Position numbers and translations under genes: made by a program
Notes under the pieces: model-generated
Seen by the model: only the letters and a program-made list of their open reading frames with translations
What the model was told of the DNA's origin: nothing
Databases searched by the model: none
NCBI RefSeq assembly: GCF_947242115.1
Contig: NC_074723.1
Coordinates: forward strand, 18,441,001 to 18,505,000
DNA: 64,000 nt
Direction: 5' to 3'
Source: Biomphalaria glabrata
Taxonomy: Eukaryota > Mollusca > Gastropoda > Planorbidae
Part shown: positions 49,710-62,100 of the stretch, one piece after another
Numbering within the stretch: position 1 is the first letter of the stretch
Layout: each line of letters starts with the position of its first letter

Positions 49710-50706
49710 AGAAATAAAAAAAGAATTTATATTAATGAAATCTTTTTTTTTATTTATTCAAGGCCGTTCTGTATCATTTCTGTATCGTCTGCTATTATTG
49801 CATGGTTTGTTTTTAGGGTAAAGAATATTTGCATAAGTTTTAAATAAGTTCTTTACTTCAAAGAAAGAAAAATCCAGTGTTTCCTCTGCCGTAAAAGAAC
49901 CGGACAATTCTAGTATAAAGTACAGAAGAATTGACTGTTATTCGATGAAGATTTACAAATACATGTGCTTACTGCTTATGACGCGGTACGCTAATCTTAT
50001 AGATAATAGAGATTTAACACGTTTTCTCAGTAAATCTGTTTGTAATGTAGCACGAAGCAATTATTCGTAGAGCAAGTTCTGTACAATTTTGACATCGGTC
50101 TATCTGGTATACTATTGACAGGAAGAGAAAAGGCGGGAAGCTGAGATGGCTAGTTAAGGAGAGGGGGCAAAGAAGAAGGGGGCAAAGAAGATATCTGCAT
50201 AGGCAATAAATCTGAGTCAGAGAGGCAGCCAAGGTGGGGTAGTGCTAGGCAAGAGGGAGTGGGTATATGTTGGAAAACGGGACCATAAATAGGCATTGTC
50301 TATTTAGACAAATACATATAGACCAGTAGACCGAATACATACAGTTCAACTTGATATGTTTGCAAAACAATAGAAAACGATTTTTTTTCTAGTTTTAAGA
50401 CTTTAATTTATAAAATGTTCAATCAATCGAATAGAATTTTCATCCATTTTTTTAAAAGTAGAAAGCTGAGTATTTTCAGTGCATCCTTGACTGTGCAGGA
50501 GCACACATGTCAGATGTGTTGACATTTTGCAAGACGTCCATGTGTTCATTAAATGTCATATGAACTATGGCTTAGATTTTAATCAAATATATATTTTTTC
50601 TAATCTATTCTTTTTTCCGTGAAGATACAATAGAACGTTGCACTGACATTTCTTATCATTAGTTCAATTGAACTGCAGACACATTTAGAATCCCATATCT
50701 ACAAAG
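49710..50706. other. Intergenic stretch between expansin-like gene and next signal-peptide exon
   Basis: AT-rich without recognised genes; a GA-rich patch (AGGAGAGGGGGCAAAGAAGA) at 50157-50190. Presumed promoter side of the exon at 50707. Confidence 0.4.
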
Positions 50707-50758
50707 ATGTCGCTAGCACTTGGTTTGTCTGTGTTGCTAGTACTAGCATTAACTAATG
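50707..50758 (+). CDS. Candidate first exon of a further secreted protein
   Basis: ATG TCG CTA starts MSLALGLSVLLVLALTN, a clean signal peptide, ended by ACTAATG|GTGAGTTTT in phase 1. Exon size (52 against 58 nt), phase and GTGAGT donor match exon 1 of the expansin-like gene 1 kb upstream, so a tandem paralogue is possible. No second exon was found before the window ends; its first intron would contain the minisatellites at 50923-64000. Confidence 0.45.
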
Positions 50759-50922
50759 GTGAGTTTTACTGAAAATTGTGTGGTTTTAAATTCGTTTTTG
50801 ATTAACCTCTTGATAAACGGCATTTAGTGTTAGCCTACTGATTAGATGTTAAATCTTCTTATGATTTTATTTCCGAAACGAATCTCTGTGGTCATTGTTT
50901 TGAAGTGTGTTTGCGCGTTTCT

Positions 50923-51225
50923 GATGAAACCATGAGTATAGGTGGGCGGATGGTTTGGCTGTGTGGGCTGAAGAGATTCTGATGAAACCATGAGAATAGG
51001 TGGTCGGATGGTTTGGCTGTGTGGGCTGAAGAGATTCTGATGAAACCATGAGAATAGGTGGGTGGATGGTTTGGCTGTGTGGGCTGAGGAGATTCGGATG
51101 AAACCATGAGAATAGGTGGGCAGATGGTTTGGTTGTGTGGGCTGAAGAGATTCTGATGAAACCATGAGTATAGGTGGGCGGATGGTTTGGCTGTGTGGGC
51201 TGAGGAGATTCGGATGAAACCAGGA
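50923..51225. repeat. 58-bp minisatellite, 5 copies plus a partial
   Basis: GATGAAACCATGAG starts at 50923, 50981, 51039, 51097 and 51155, each 58 bp apart, with GGATGGTTTGGCTGTGTGGG in every unit. Long minus-strand open frames here are repeat artefacts. Confidence 0.95.
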
Positions 51226-52080
51226 GTTGGTCTGTCGTAGATCAAGTGAAATAAAGATGTGAAAGTTGAAACTAACGAATGACAAGCCACAACAAGATGT
51301 CACATTTTTTATATTCAAGTTATATTTCTATTAAATTGTTCCAGATATCAGTATTTTATTTGTGTTTCTACATCAACATTTAAGTCGATAGCTGTGTACT
51401 TTCGATAAATGTTGTATTCAGTTTTAGAAAGAAGTTTGTCCAGGGTTTTTCAAACTCTATATTAAAAATGTAATATGCCTACACCGGTTAAGTTTTACTA
51501 GCTGTTTGAAGCTACAACCAAACGACCGTGTATCAACTAGACTTGACATTACAGAACATTATTCGCTTTATGCATGCATACTTTTCATAAACCATGAAAG
51601 GATGCATAGAAAATTGTTTAAAGAACAGAGTAACAAATGTAAAGTACATGTTCCAAACCATAAAAATGCTTTTAAAGAGAGCAGTGGCGTACCGAGGGAT
51701 CCAGGCAATCGGGGTAGCAAAGACTGTCACCCACCATCCCCCGACAGTGTGCGTAATTCATTCTTGCATAAGAGCAGTCACCATATATTTAACTAAGTAC
51801 TTGTAAACTCTAGATTCAGCCAATAAAGGCATTATGGGTACAATATAGTGCACTAGATGTTATATGCTACCTAGACTTAAGCATTGAATAGGGAGGCTTG
51901 GAACCAAAAGTCGTCTTGGCTTCGTGGATAAAATTTATGTAAGGCTCAATGTAATTGTTTTTGGTGAAAGCATACTGAGAAGGCTCAATATGACTGGTGT
52001 AATTATATTATTATAGATTAATAAACAAACATTTCTAATGAGTTTGAATGACACATTTTAATAAATAAGATAGCAAGGAC
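51226..52080. other. Unassigned stretch
   Basis: AT-rich. CAGTGGCGTACCGAGGGAT at 51682 looks like a lone hAT-type element end (compare 24022), but no partner end was found. Confidence 0.4.
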
Positions 52081-52086
52081 GTATAG

Positions 52087-52455
52087 ATCGTGACCTCTCT
52101 CCAGAACAAAAAGTTTGCCTAAATTTGTAGAGATGAAGACCTAATATGACATATGAAAGATGTGACCTTTCTCCCGAACAAAAAGTTTGCCTAAATTTGT
52201 AGAGATGAAGACCTAATATGACATATGAAAGATGTGACCTTTCTCCCGAACAAAAAGTTTGCCTAAATTTGTAGAGATGAAGACCTAATATGACATATGA
52301 AAGATGTGACCTCTCTCCAGAACAAAAAGTTTGCTTAAACTTGTAGAGAAGAAGACCTAATATGACATATAAAAGATGTGGCCGCTCTCCAGAACAAACA
52401 TTGTGCCTAAATTTGTAGAGATGAAGACCTAATATGACATACGATAGATGTGAAC
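52087..52455. repeat. 72-bp minisatellite, about 5 copies
   Basis: GATGTG starts at 52159, 52231, 52303, 52375 and 52447. The unit contains CCGAACAAAAAGTTTGCCTA and GATGAAGACCTAATATGACA. Inner copies are almost identical, outer copies diverged. Confidence 0.93.
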
Positions 52456-52759
52456 GGTTTTAGCTCGTGTCTGAGAGGGAAGATAATAAATACTATGGGT
52501 TACAAGAATGAACTGCTGCGGCTTCCCTAAACAACAAACTGATTCGGCCTATTACGCCAATATCTCTACGCCATTATCTCATGTTATGATGTCGAATGTC
52601 AAAATGCAGTGAACCCTATAGAGGCCAAGCCTCGGTGCCTCCAAATCTTTAGCTACTCCAATGGGCATTATAAGATTTCGAGAGCACTATGGGTTATAAA
52701 AAGTAACCGGTAATATCTTTTTTTAAGCACTGTTAACCAAAAAAATATAACAGGTAGAT

Positions 52760-52943
52760 CAGGGGTTCTCAACTTGTGGGTCACAACTCACAACCCCCAT
52801 GAGGTTCGATTGACGATTCGCCAGGGGTCGCCTAAGACCATCAAAAATATGGATTGTTTTTATCTATTCTTTTATTGGGGGTCGCGGCAGAGTGGGGAAT
52901 TGTAAAAAAAGGGTCTCCGAGCTTAAAAGGTTCATAACCTCTG
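52760..52943. mobile_element. hAT-like MITE with exact 8-bp target duplication
   Basis: The left end CAGGGGTTCTCAACTTGTGG and the reverse complement of the right end, CAGAGGTTATGAACCTTTTA, are inverted repeats. AGGTAGAT is duplicated exactly at 52752-52759 and 52944-52951. The inside keeps a CAGGGGTCGCCTAAGACCAT word typical of hAT-Charlie-like ends. Confidence 0.88.
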
Positions 52944-53154
52944 AGGTAGATGATGATGTGCTTTTAAAAAACATTACTACCTTCTACCATAATTGCAGAT
53001 TTTCACGAGAATTTAATCAATGTCAAGGACGCTAAATTGAACTTCCAAATTGACAGCTAAATAAAAGTAACAAACAGAAAAGCTTAAAAACATTTAATTC
53101 CGAAGTCCTCCAATGATTTCCACGCAGTACTGACCATGTCACTGTGAACATCAC

Positions 53155-56100
53155 TAGCCTATCAACACTTCCTAGACTTTGTACACCGGAGACACCATTA
53201 GCCTATCAACACTTCCTAGACTTTGTACACCGGAGACACCATTAGCCTATCAACACTTCCTAGACTTTGTACACCGGAGACACCATTAGCCTATCAACAC
53301 TTCCTAGACTTTGTACACCGGAGACACCATTAGCCTATCAACACTTCCTAGACTTTGTACACCGGAGACACCATTAGCCTAACAACACTTCCTAGACTTT
53401 GTACACCGGAGACACCAGCAGCCTATCAACACTTCCTAGACTTTGTACACCGGAGACACCAGCAGCCTATCAACACTTCCTAGACTTTGTACACCGGAGA
53501 CACCATTAGCCTATCAACACTTCCTAGACTTTGTACACCGGAGACACCATTAGCCTATCAACACTTCCTAGACTTTGTACACCGGAGACACCATTAGCCT
53601 ATCAACACTTCCTAGACTTTGTACACCGGAGACACCATTAGCCTATCAACACTTCCTAGACTTTGTACACCGGAGACACCATTAGCCTAACAACACTTCC
53701 TAGACTTTGTACACCGGAGACACCAGCAGCCTATCAACACTTCCTAGACTTTGTACACCGGAGACACCAGCAGCCTATCAACACTTCCTAGACTTTGTAC
53801 ACCGGAGACACCATTAGCCTATCAACACTTCCTAGACTTTGTACACCGGAGACACCATTAGCCTATCAACACTTCCTAGACTTTGTACACCGGAGACACC
53901 ATTAGCCTATCAACACTTCCTAGACTTTGTACACCGGAGACACCATTAGCCTATCAACACTTCCTAGACTTTGTACACCGGAGACACCATTAGCCTATCA
54001 ACACTTCCTAGACTTTGTACACCGGAGACACCATTAGCCTATCAACACTTCCTAGACTTTGTACACCGGAGACACCATTAGCCTATCAACACTTCCTAGA
54101 CTTTGTACACCGGAGACACCAGCAGCCTATCAACACTTCCTAGACTTTGTGCACCGGAGACACCAGCAGCCTATCAACACTTCCTAGACTCTGTACACCG
54201 GAGACACCATTAGCCTATCAACACTTCCTAGACTTTGTACACCGGAGACACCATTAGCCTATCAACACTTCCTAGACTTTGTACACCGGAGACACCATTA
54301 GCCTATCAACACTTCCTAGACTTTGTACACCGGAGACACCATTAGCCTATCAACACTTCCTAGACTTTGTACACCGGAGACACCATTAGCCTATCAACAC
54401 TTCCTAGACTTTGTACACCGGAGACACCAGCAGCCTATCAACACTTCCTAGACTTTGTACACCGGAGACACCAGCAGCCTATCAACACTTCCTAGACTTT
54501 GTACACCGGAGACACCAGCAGCCTATCAACACTTCCTAGACTTTGTACACCGGAGACACCATTAGCCTATCAACACTTCCTAGACTTTGTATACCGGAGA
54601 CACCAGCAGCCTATCAACACTTCCTAGACTTTGTACACCGGAGACACCATTAGCCTATCAACACTTCCTAGACTTTGTACACCGGAGACACCAGCAGCCT
54701 ATCAACACTTCCTAGACTTTGTACACCGGAGACACCAGCAGCCTATCAACACTTCCTAGACTTTGTACACCGGAGACACCATTAGCCTATCAACACTTCC
54801 TAGACTTTGTACACCGGAGACACCAGCAGCCTATCAACACTTCCTAGAGTTTGTACACCGGAGACACCATTAGCCTATCAACACTTCCTAGACTTTGTAC
54901 ACCGGAGACACCATTAGCCTATCAACACTTCCTAGACTTTGTACACCGGAGACACCAGCAGCCTATCAACACTTCCTAGACTTTGTACACCGGAGACACC
55001 ATTAGCCTATCAACACTTCCTAGACTTTGTACACCGAGACACCATTAGCCTATCAACACTTCCTAGACTTTGTACACCGGAGACACCATTAGCCTATAAA
55101 CACTTCCTAGACTTTGTACACCGGAGACACCATTAGCCAATCAACACTTCCTTGACTTTGTACACCGGAGACACCATTAGCCTATCAACACTTCCTAGAC
55201 TTTGTACACCGGAGACACCAGCAGCCTATCAACACTTCCTAGACTTTGTACACCGGAGACACCATTAGCCTATCAACACTTCCTAGACTTTGTACACCGG
55301 AGACACCAGCAGCCTATCAACACTTCCTAGACTTTGTACACCGGAGACACCAGCAGCCTATCAACACTTCCTAGACTTTGTACACCGGAGACACCATTAG
55401 CCTATCAACACTTCCTAGACTTTGTACACCGGAGACACCAGCAGCCTATCAACACTTCCTAGACTTTGTACACCGGAGACACCAGCAGCCTATCAACACT
55501 TCCTAGACTTTGTACACCGGAGACACCATTAGCCTATCAACACTTCCTAGACTTTGTACACCGGAGACACCATTAGCCTATCAACACTTCCTAGACTTTG
55601 TACACCGGAGACACCATTAGCCTATCAACACTTCCTAGACTTTGTACACCGGAGACACCATTAGCCTATCAACACTTCCTAGACTTTGTACACCGGAGAC
55701 ACCATTAGCCTATCAACACTTCCTAGACTTTGTACACCGGAGACACCATTAGCCTATCAACACTTCCTAGACTTTGTACACCGGAGACACCATTAGCCTA
55801 TCAACACTTCCTAGACTTTGTACACCGGAGACACCATTAGCCTATCAACACTTCCTAGACTTTGTACACCGGAGACACCAATAGCCTATCAACACTTCCT
55901 AGACTTTGTACACCGGAGACACCATTAGCCTATCAACACTTCCTAGACTTTGTACACCGGAGACACAATTAGCCTATCAACACTTCCTAGACTTTGTACA
56001 CCGGAGACACCAGCAGCCTATCAACACTTCCTAGACTTTGTACACCGGAGACACCAGCAGCCTATCAACACTTCCTAGACTTTGTACACCGGAGACACCA

Positions 56101-59100
56101 GCAGCCTATCAACACTTCCTAGACTTTGTACACCGGAGACACCATTAGCCTATCAACACTTCCTAGACTTTGTATACCGGAGACACCAGCAGCCTATCAA
56201 CACTTCCTAGACTTTGTACACCGGAGACACCATTAGCCTATCAACACTTCCTAGACTTTGTACACCGGAGACACCAGCAGCCTATCAACACTTCCTAGAC
56301 TTTGTACACCGGAGACACCAGCAGCCTATCAACACTTCCTAGACTTTGTACACCGGAGACACCATTAGCCTATCAACACTTCCTAGACTTTGTACACCGG
56401 AGACACCAGCAGCCTATCAACACTTCCTAGACTTTGTACACCGGAGACACCATTAGCCTATCAACACTTCCTAGACTTTGTACACCGGAGACACCATTAG
56501 CCTATCAACACTTCCTAGACTTTGTACACCGGAGACACCATTAGCCTATCAACACTTCCTAGACTTTGTACACCGGAGACACCATTAGCCTATCAACACT
56601 TCCTAGACTTTGTACACCGGAGACACCATTAGCCTATCAACACTTCCTAGACTTTGTACACCGGAGACACCATTAGCCTATCAACACTTCCTAGACTTTG
56701 TACACCGGAGACACCATTAGCCTATCAACACTTCCTAGACTTTGTACACCGGAGACACCATTAGCCTATCAACACTTCCTAGACTTTGTACACCGGAGAC
56801 ACCAGCAGCCTATCAACACTTCCTAGACTTTGTACACCGGAGACACCATTAGCCTATCAACACTTCCTAGACTTTGTACACCGGAGACACCATTAGCCTA
56901 TCAACACTTCCTAGACTTTGTACACCGGAGACACCATTAGCCTATCAACACTTCCTAGACTTTGTACACCGGAGACACCATTAGCCTATCAACACTTCCT
57001 AGACTTTGTACACCGGAGACACCATTAGCCTATCAACACTTCCTAGACTTTGTACACCGGAGACACCATTAGCCTATCAACACTTCCTAGACTTTGTACA
57101 CCGGAGACACCATTAGCCTATCAACACTTCCTAGACTTTGTACACCGGAGACACCATTAGCCTATCAACACTTCCTAGACTTTGTACACCGGAGACACCA
57201 TTAGCCTATCAACACTTCCTAGACTTTGTACACCGGAGACACCAGCAGCCTATCAACACTTCCTAGACTTTGTACACCGGAGACACCATTAGCCTATCAA
57301 CACTTCCTAGACTTTGTACACCGGAGACACCAGCAGCCTATCAACACTTCCTAGACTTTGTACACCGGAGACACCATTAGCCTATCAACACTTCCTAGAC
57401 TTTGTTCATCGGAGACACCATTAGCCTATCAACACTTCCTAGACTTTGTACACCGGAGACACCATTAGCCTATCAACACTTCCTAGACTTTGTACACCGG
57501 AGACACCATTAGCCTATCAACACTTCCTAGACTTTGTACACCGGAGACACCAGCAGCCTATCAACACTTCCTAGAGTTTGTACACCGGAGACACCATTAG
57601 CCTATCAACACTTCCTAGACTTTGTACACCGGAGACACCATTAGCCTATCAACACTTCCTAGACTTTGTACACCGGAGACACCAGCAGCCTATCAACACT
57701 TCCTAGACTTTGTACACCGGAGACACCATTAGCCTATCAACACTTCCTAGACTTTGTACACCGGAGACACCATTAGCCTATCAACACTTCCTAGACTTTG
57801 TACACCGGAGACACCATTAGCCTATCAACACTTCCTAGACTTTGTACACCGGAGACACCATTAGCCTATCAATACTTCCTAGACTTTGTACACCGGAGAC
57901 ACCATTAGCCTATCAACACTTCCTAGACTTTGTACACCGGAGACACCAGCAGCCTATCAACACTTCCTAGACTTTGTACACCGGAGACACCAGCAGCCTA
58001 TCAACACTTCCTAGACTTTGTACACCGGAGACACCAGCAGCCTATCAACACTTCCTAGACTTTGTACACCGGAGACACCATTAGCCTATCAACACTTCCT
58101 AGACTTTGTACACCGGAGACACCATTAGCCTATCAACACTTCCTAGACTTTGTACACCGGAGACACCAGCAGCCTATCAACACTTCCTAGACTTTGTACA
58201 TCGGAGACACCATTAGCCTATCAACACTTCCTAGACTTTGTACACCGGAGACACCATTAGCCTATCAACACTTCCTAGTTTTTGTACACCGGAGACACCA
58301 GCAGCCTATCAACACTTCCTAGACTTTGTACACCGGAGACACCATTAGCCTATCAACACTTCCTAGACTTTGTACACCGGAGACACCATTAGCCTATCAA
58401 CACTTCCTAGACTTTGTACACCAGAGACACCATTAGCCTATCAACACTTCCTAGACTTTGTACACCGGAGACACCATTAGCCTATCAACACTTCCTAGAC
58501 TTTGTACACCGGAGACACCATTAGCCTATCAACACTTCCTAGACTTTGTACACCGGAGACACCAGCAGCCTATCAACACTTCCTAGACTTTGTACACCGG
58601 AGACACCATTAGCCTATCAACACTTCCTAGACTTTGTACACCGGAGACACCATTAGCCTATCAACACTTCCTAGACTTTGTACACCGGAGACACCATTAG
58701 CCTATCAACACTTCCTAGACTTTGTACACCGGAGACACCATTAGCCTATCAACACTTCCTAGACTTTGTACACCGGAGACACCATTAGCCTATCAACACT
58801 TCCTAGACTTTGTACACCGGAGACACCATTAGCCTATCAACACTTCCTAGACTTTGTACACCGGAGACACCAGCAGCCTATCAACACTTCCTAGACTTTG
58901 TACACCGGAGACACCATTAGCCTATCAACACTTCCTAGACTTTGTACACCGGAGACACCATTAGCCTATCAACACTTCCTAGACTTTGTACACCGGAGAC
59001 ACCAGCAGCCTATCAACACTTCCTAGACTTTGTACACCGGAGACACCAGCAGCCTATCAACACTTCCTAGACTTTGTACACCGGAGACACCATTAGCCTA

Positions 59101-62100
59101 TCAACACTTCCTAGACTTTGTACACCGGAGACACCATTAGCCTATCAACACTTCCTAGACTTTGTACACCGGAGACACCAGCAGCCTATCAACACTTCCT
59201 AGACTTTGTACACCGGAGACACCAGCAGCCTATCAACACTTCCTAGACTTTGTACACCGGAGACACCATTAGCCTATCAACACTTCCTAGACTTTGTACA
59301 CCGGAGACACCATTAGCCTATCAACACTTCCTAGACTTTGTACACCGGAGACACCATTAGCCTATCAACACTTCCTAGACTTTGTACACCGGAGACACCA
59401 TTAGCCTATCAACACTTCCTAGACTCTGTACACCGGAGACACCATTAGCCTATCAACACTTCCTAGACTTTGTACACCGGAGACACCATTAGCCTATCAA
59501 CACTTCCTAGACTTTGTACACCGGAGACACCAGCAGCCTATCAACACTTCCTAGACTTTGTACACCGGAGACACCATTAGCCTATCAACACTTCCTAGAC
59601 TTTGTACACCGGAGACACCAGCAGCCTATCAACACTTCCTAGACTTTGTACACCGGAGACACCATTAGCCTATCAACACTTCCTAGACTTTGTACACCGG
59701 AGACACCATTAGCCTATCAACACTTCCTAGACTTTGTACACCGGAGACACCAGCAGCCTATCAACACTTCCTAGACTTTGTACACCGGAGACACCATTAG
59801 CCTATCAACACTTCCTAGACTTTGTACACCGGAGACACCATTAGCCTATCAACACTTCCTAGACTTTGTACACCGGAGACACCAGCAGCCTATCAACACT
59901 TCCTAGACTCTGTACACCGGAGACACCATTAGCCTATCAACACTTCCTAGACTTTGTACACCGGAGACACCATTAGCCTATCAACACTTCCTAGACTTTG
60001 TACACCGGAGACACCATTAGCCTATCAACACTTCCTAGACTTTGTACACCGGAGACACCATTAGCCTATCAACACTTCCTAGACTTTGTACACCGGAGAC
60101 ACCATTAGCCTATCAACACTTCCTAGACTTTGTACACCGGAGACACCATGAGCCTATCAACACTTCCTAGTCTTTGTACACCGGAGACACCATTAGCCTA
60201 TCAACACTTCCTAGACTTTGTACACCGGAGACACCAGCAGCCTATCAACACTTCCTAGACTTTGTACACCGGAGACACCATTAGCCTATCAACACTTCCT
60301 AGACTTTGTACACCGGAGACACCATTAGCCTATCAACACTTCCTAGACTTTGTACACCGGAGACACCATTAGCCTATCAACACTTCCTAGAATTTGTACA
60401 TCGGAGACACCATTAGCCTATCAACACTTCCTAGACTTTGTACACCGGAGACACCAGCAGCCTATCAACACTTCCTAGACTTTGTACACCGGAGACACCA
60501 TTAGCCTATCAACACTTCCTAGACTTTGTACACCGGAGACACCATTAGCCTATCAACACTTCCTAGACTTTGTACACCGGAGACACCAGCAGCCTATCAA
60601 CACTTCCTAGACTTTGTACACCGGAGACACCATTAGCCTATCAACACTTCCTAGACTTTGTACACCGGAGACACCAGCAGCCTATCAACACTTCCTAGAC
60701 TTTGTACACCGGAGACACCAGCAGCCTATCAACACTTCCTAGACTTTGTACACCGGAGACACCATTAGCCTATCAACACTTCCTAGACTTTGTACACCGG
60801 AGACACCATTAGCCTATCAACACTTCCTAGACTTTGTACACCGGAGACACCATTAGCCTATCAACACTTCCTAGACTTTGTACACCGGAGACACCATTAG
60901 CCTATCAACACTTCCTAGACTTTGTACACCGGAGACACCATTAGCCTATCAACACTTCCTAGACTTTGTACACCGGAGACACCAGCAGCCTATCAACACT
61001 TCCTAGACTTTGTACACCGGAGACACCAGCAGCCTATCAACACTTCCTAGACTTTGTACACCGGAGACACCATTAGCCTATCAACACTTCCTAGACTTTG
61101 TACACCGGAGACACCATTAGCCTATCAACACTTCCTAGACTTTGTACACCGGAGACACCAGCAGCCTATCAACACTTCCTAGACTTTGTACATCGGAGAC
61201 ACCATTAGCCTATCAACACTTCCTAGACTTTGTACACCGGAGACACCATTAGCCTATCAACACTTCCTAGTTTTTGTACACCGGAGACACCAGCAGCCTA
61301 TCAACACTTCCTAGACTTTGTACACCGGAGACACCATTAGCCTATCAACACTTCCTAGACTTTGTACACCGGAGACACCATTAGCCTATCAACACTTCCT
61401 AGACTTTGTACACCGGAGACACCATTAGCCTATCAACACTTCCTAGACTTTGTACACCGGAGACACCATTAGCCTATCAACACTTCCTAGACTTTGTACA
61501 CCGGAGACACCATTAGCCTATCAACACTTCCTAGACTTTGTACACCGGAGACACCAGCAGCCTATCAACACTTCCTAGACTTTGTACACCGGAGACACCA
61601 TTAGCCTATCAACACTTCCTAGACTTTGTACACCGGAGACACCATTAGCCTATCAACACTTCCTAGACTTTGTACACCGGAGACACCAGCAGCCTATCAA
61701 CACTTCCTAGACTTTGTACACCGGAGACACCAGCAGCCTATCAACACTTCCTAGACTTTGTACACCGGAGACACCATTAGCCTATCAACACTTCCTAGAC
61801 TTTGTACACCGGAGACACCATTAGCCTATCAACACTTCCTAGACTTTGTACACCGGAGACACCAGCAGCCTATCAACACTTCCTAGACTTTGTACACCGG
61901 AGACACCATTAGCCTATCAAAACTTCCTAGACTTTGTACACCGGAGACACCATTAGCCTATCAACACTTCCTAGACTTTGTACACCGGAGACACCATTAG
62001 CCTATCAACACTTCCTAGACTTTGTACACCGGAGACACCATTAGCCTATCAACACTTCCTAGACTTTGTACACCGGAGACACCATTAGCCTATCAACACT

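Noticed and set aside
54939-55136. Open frame of 65 codons in the 44-bp array
   Set aside because: It exists only because small deletions shift the frame between units; no codon conservation.
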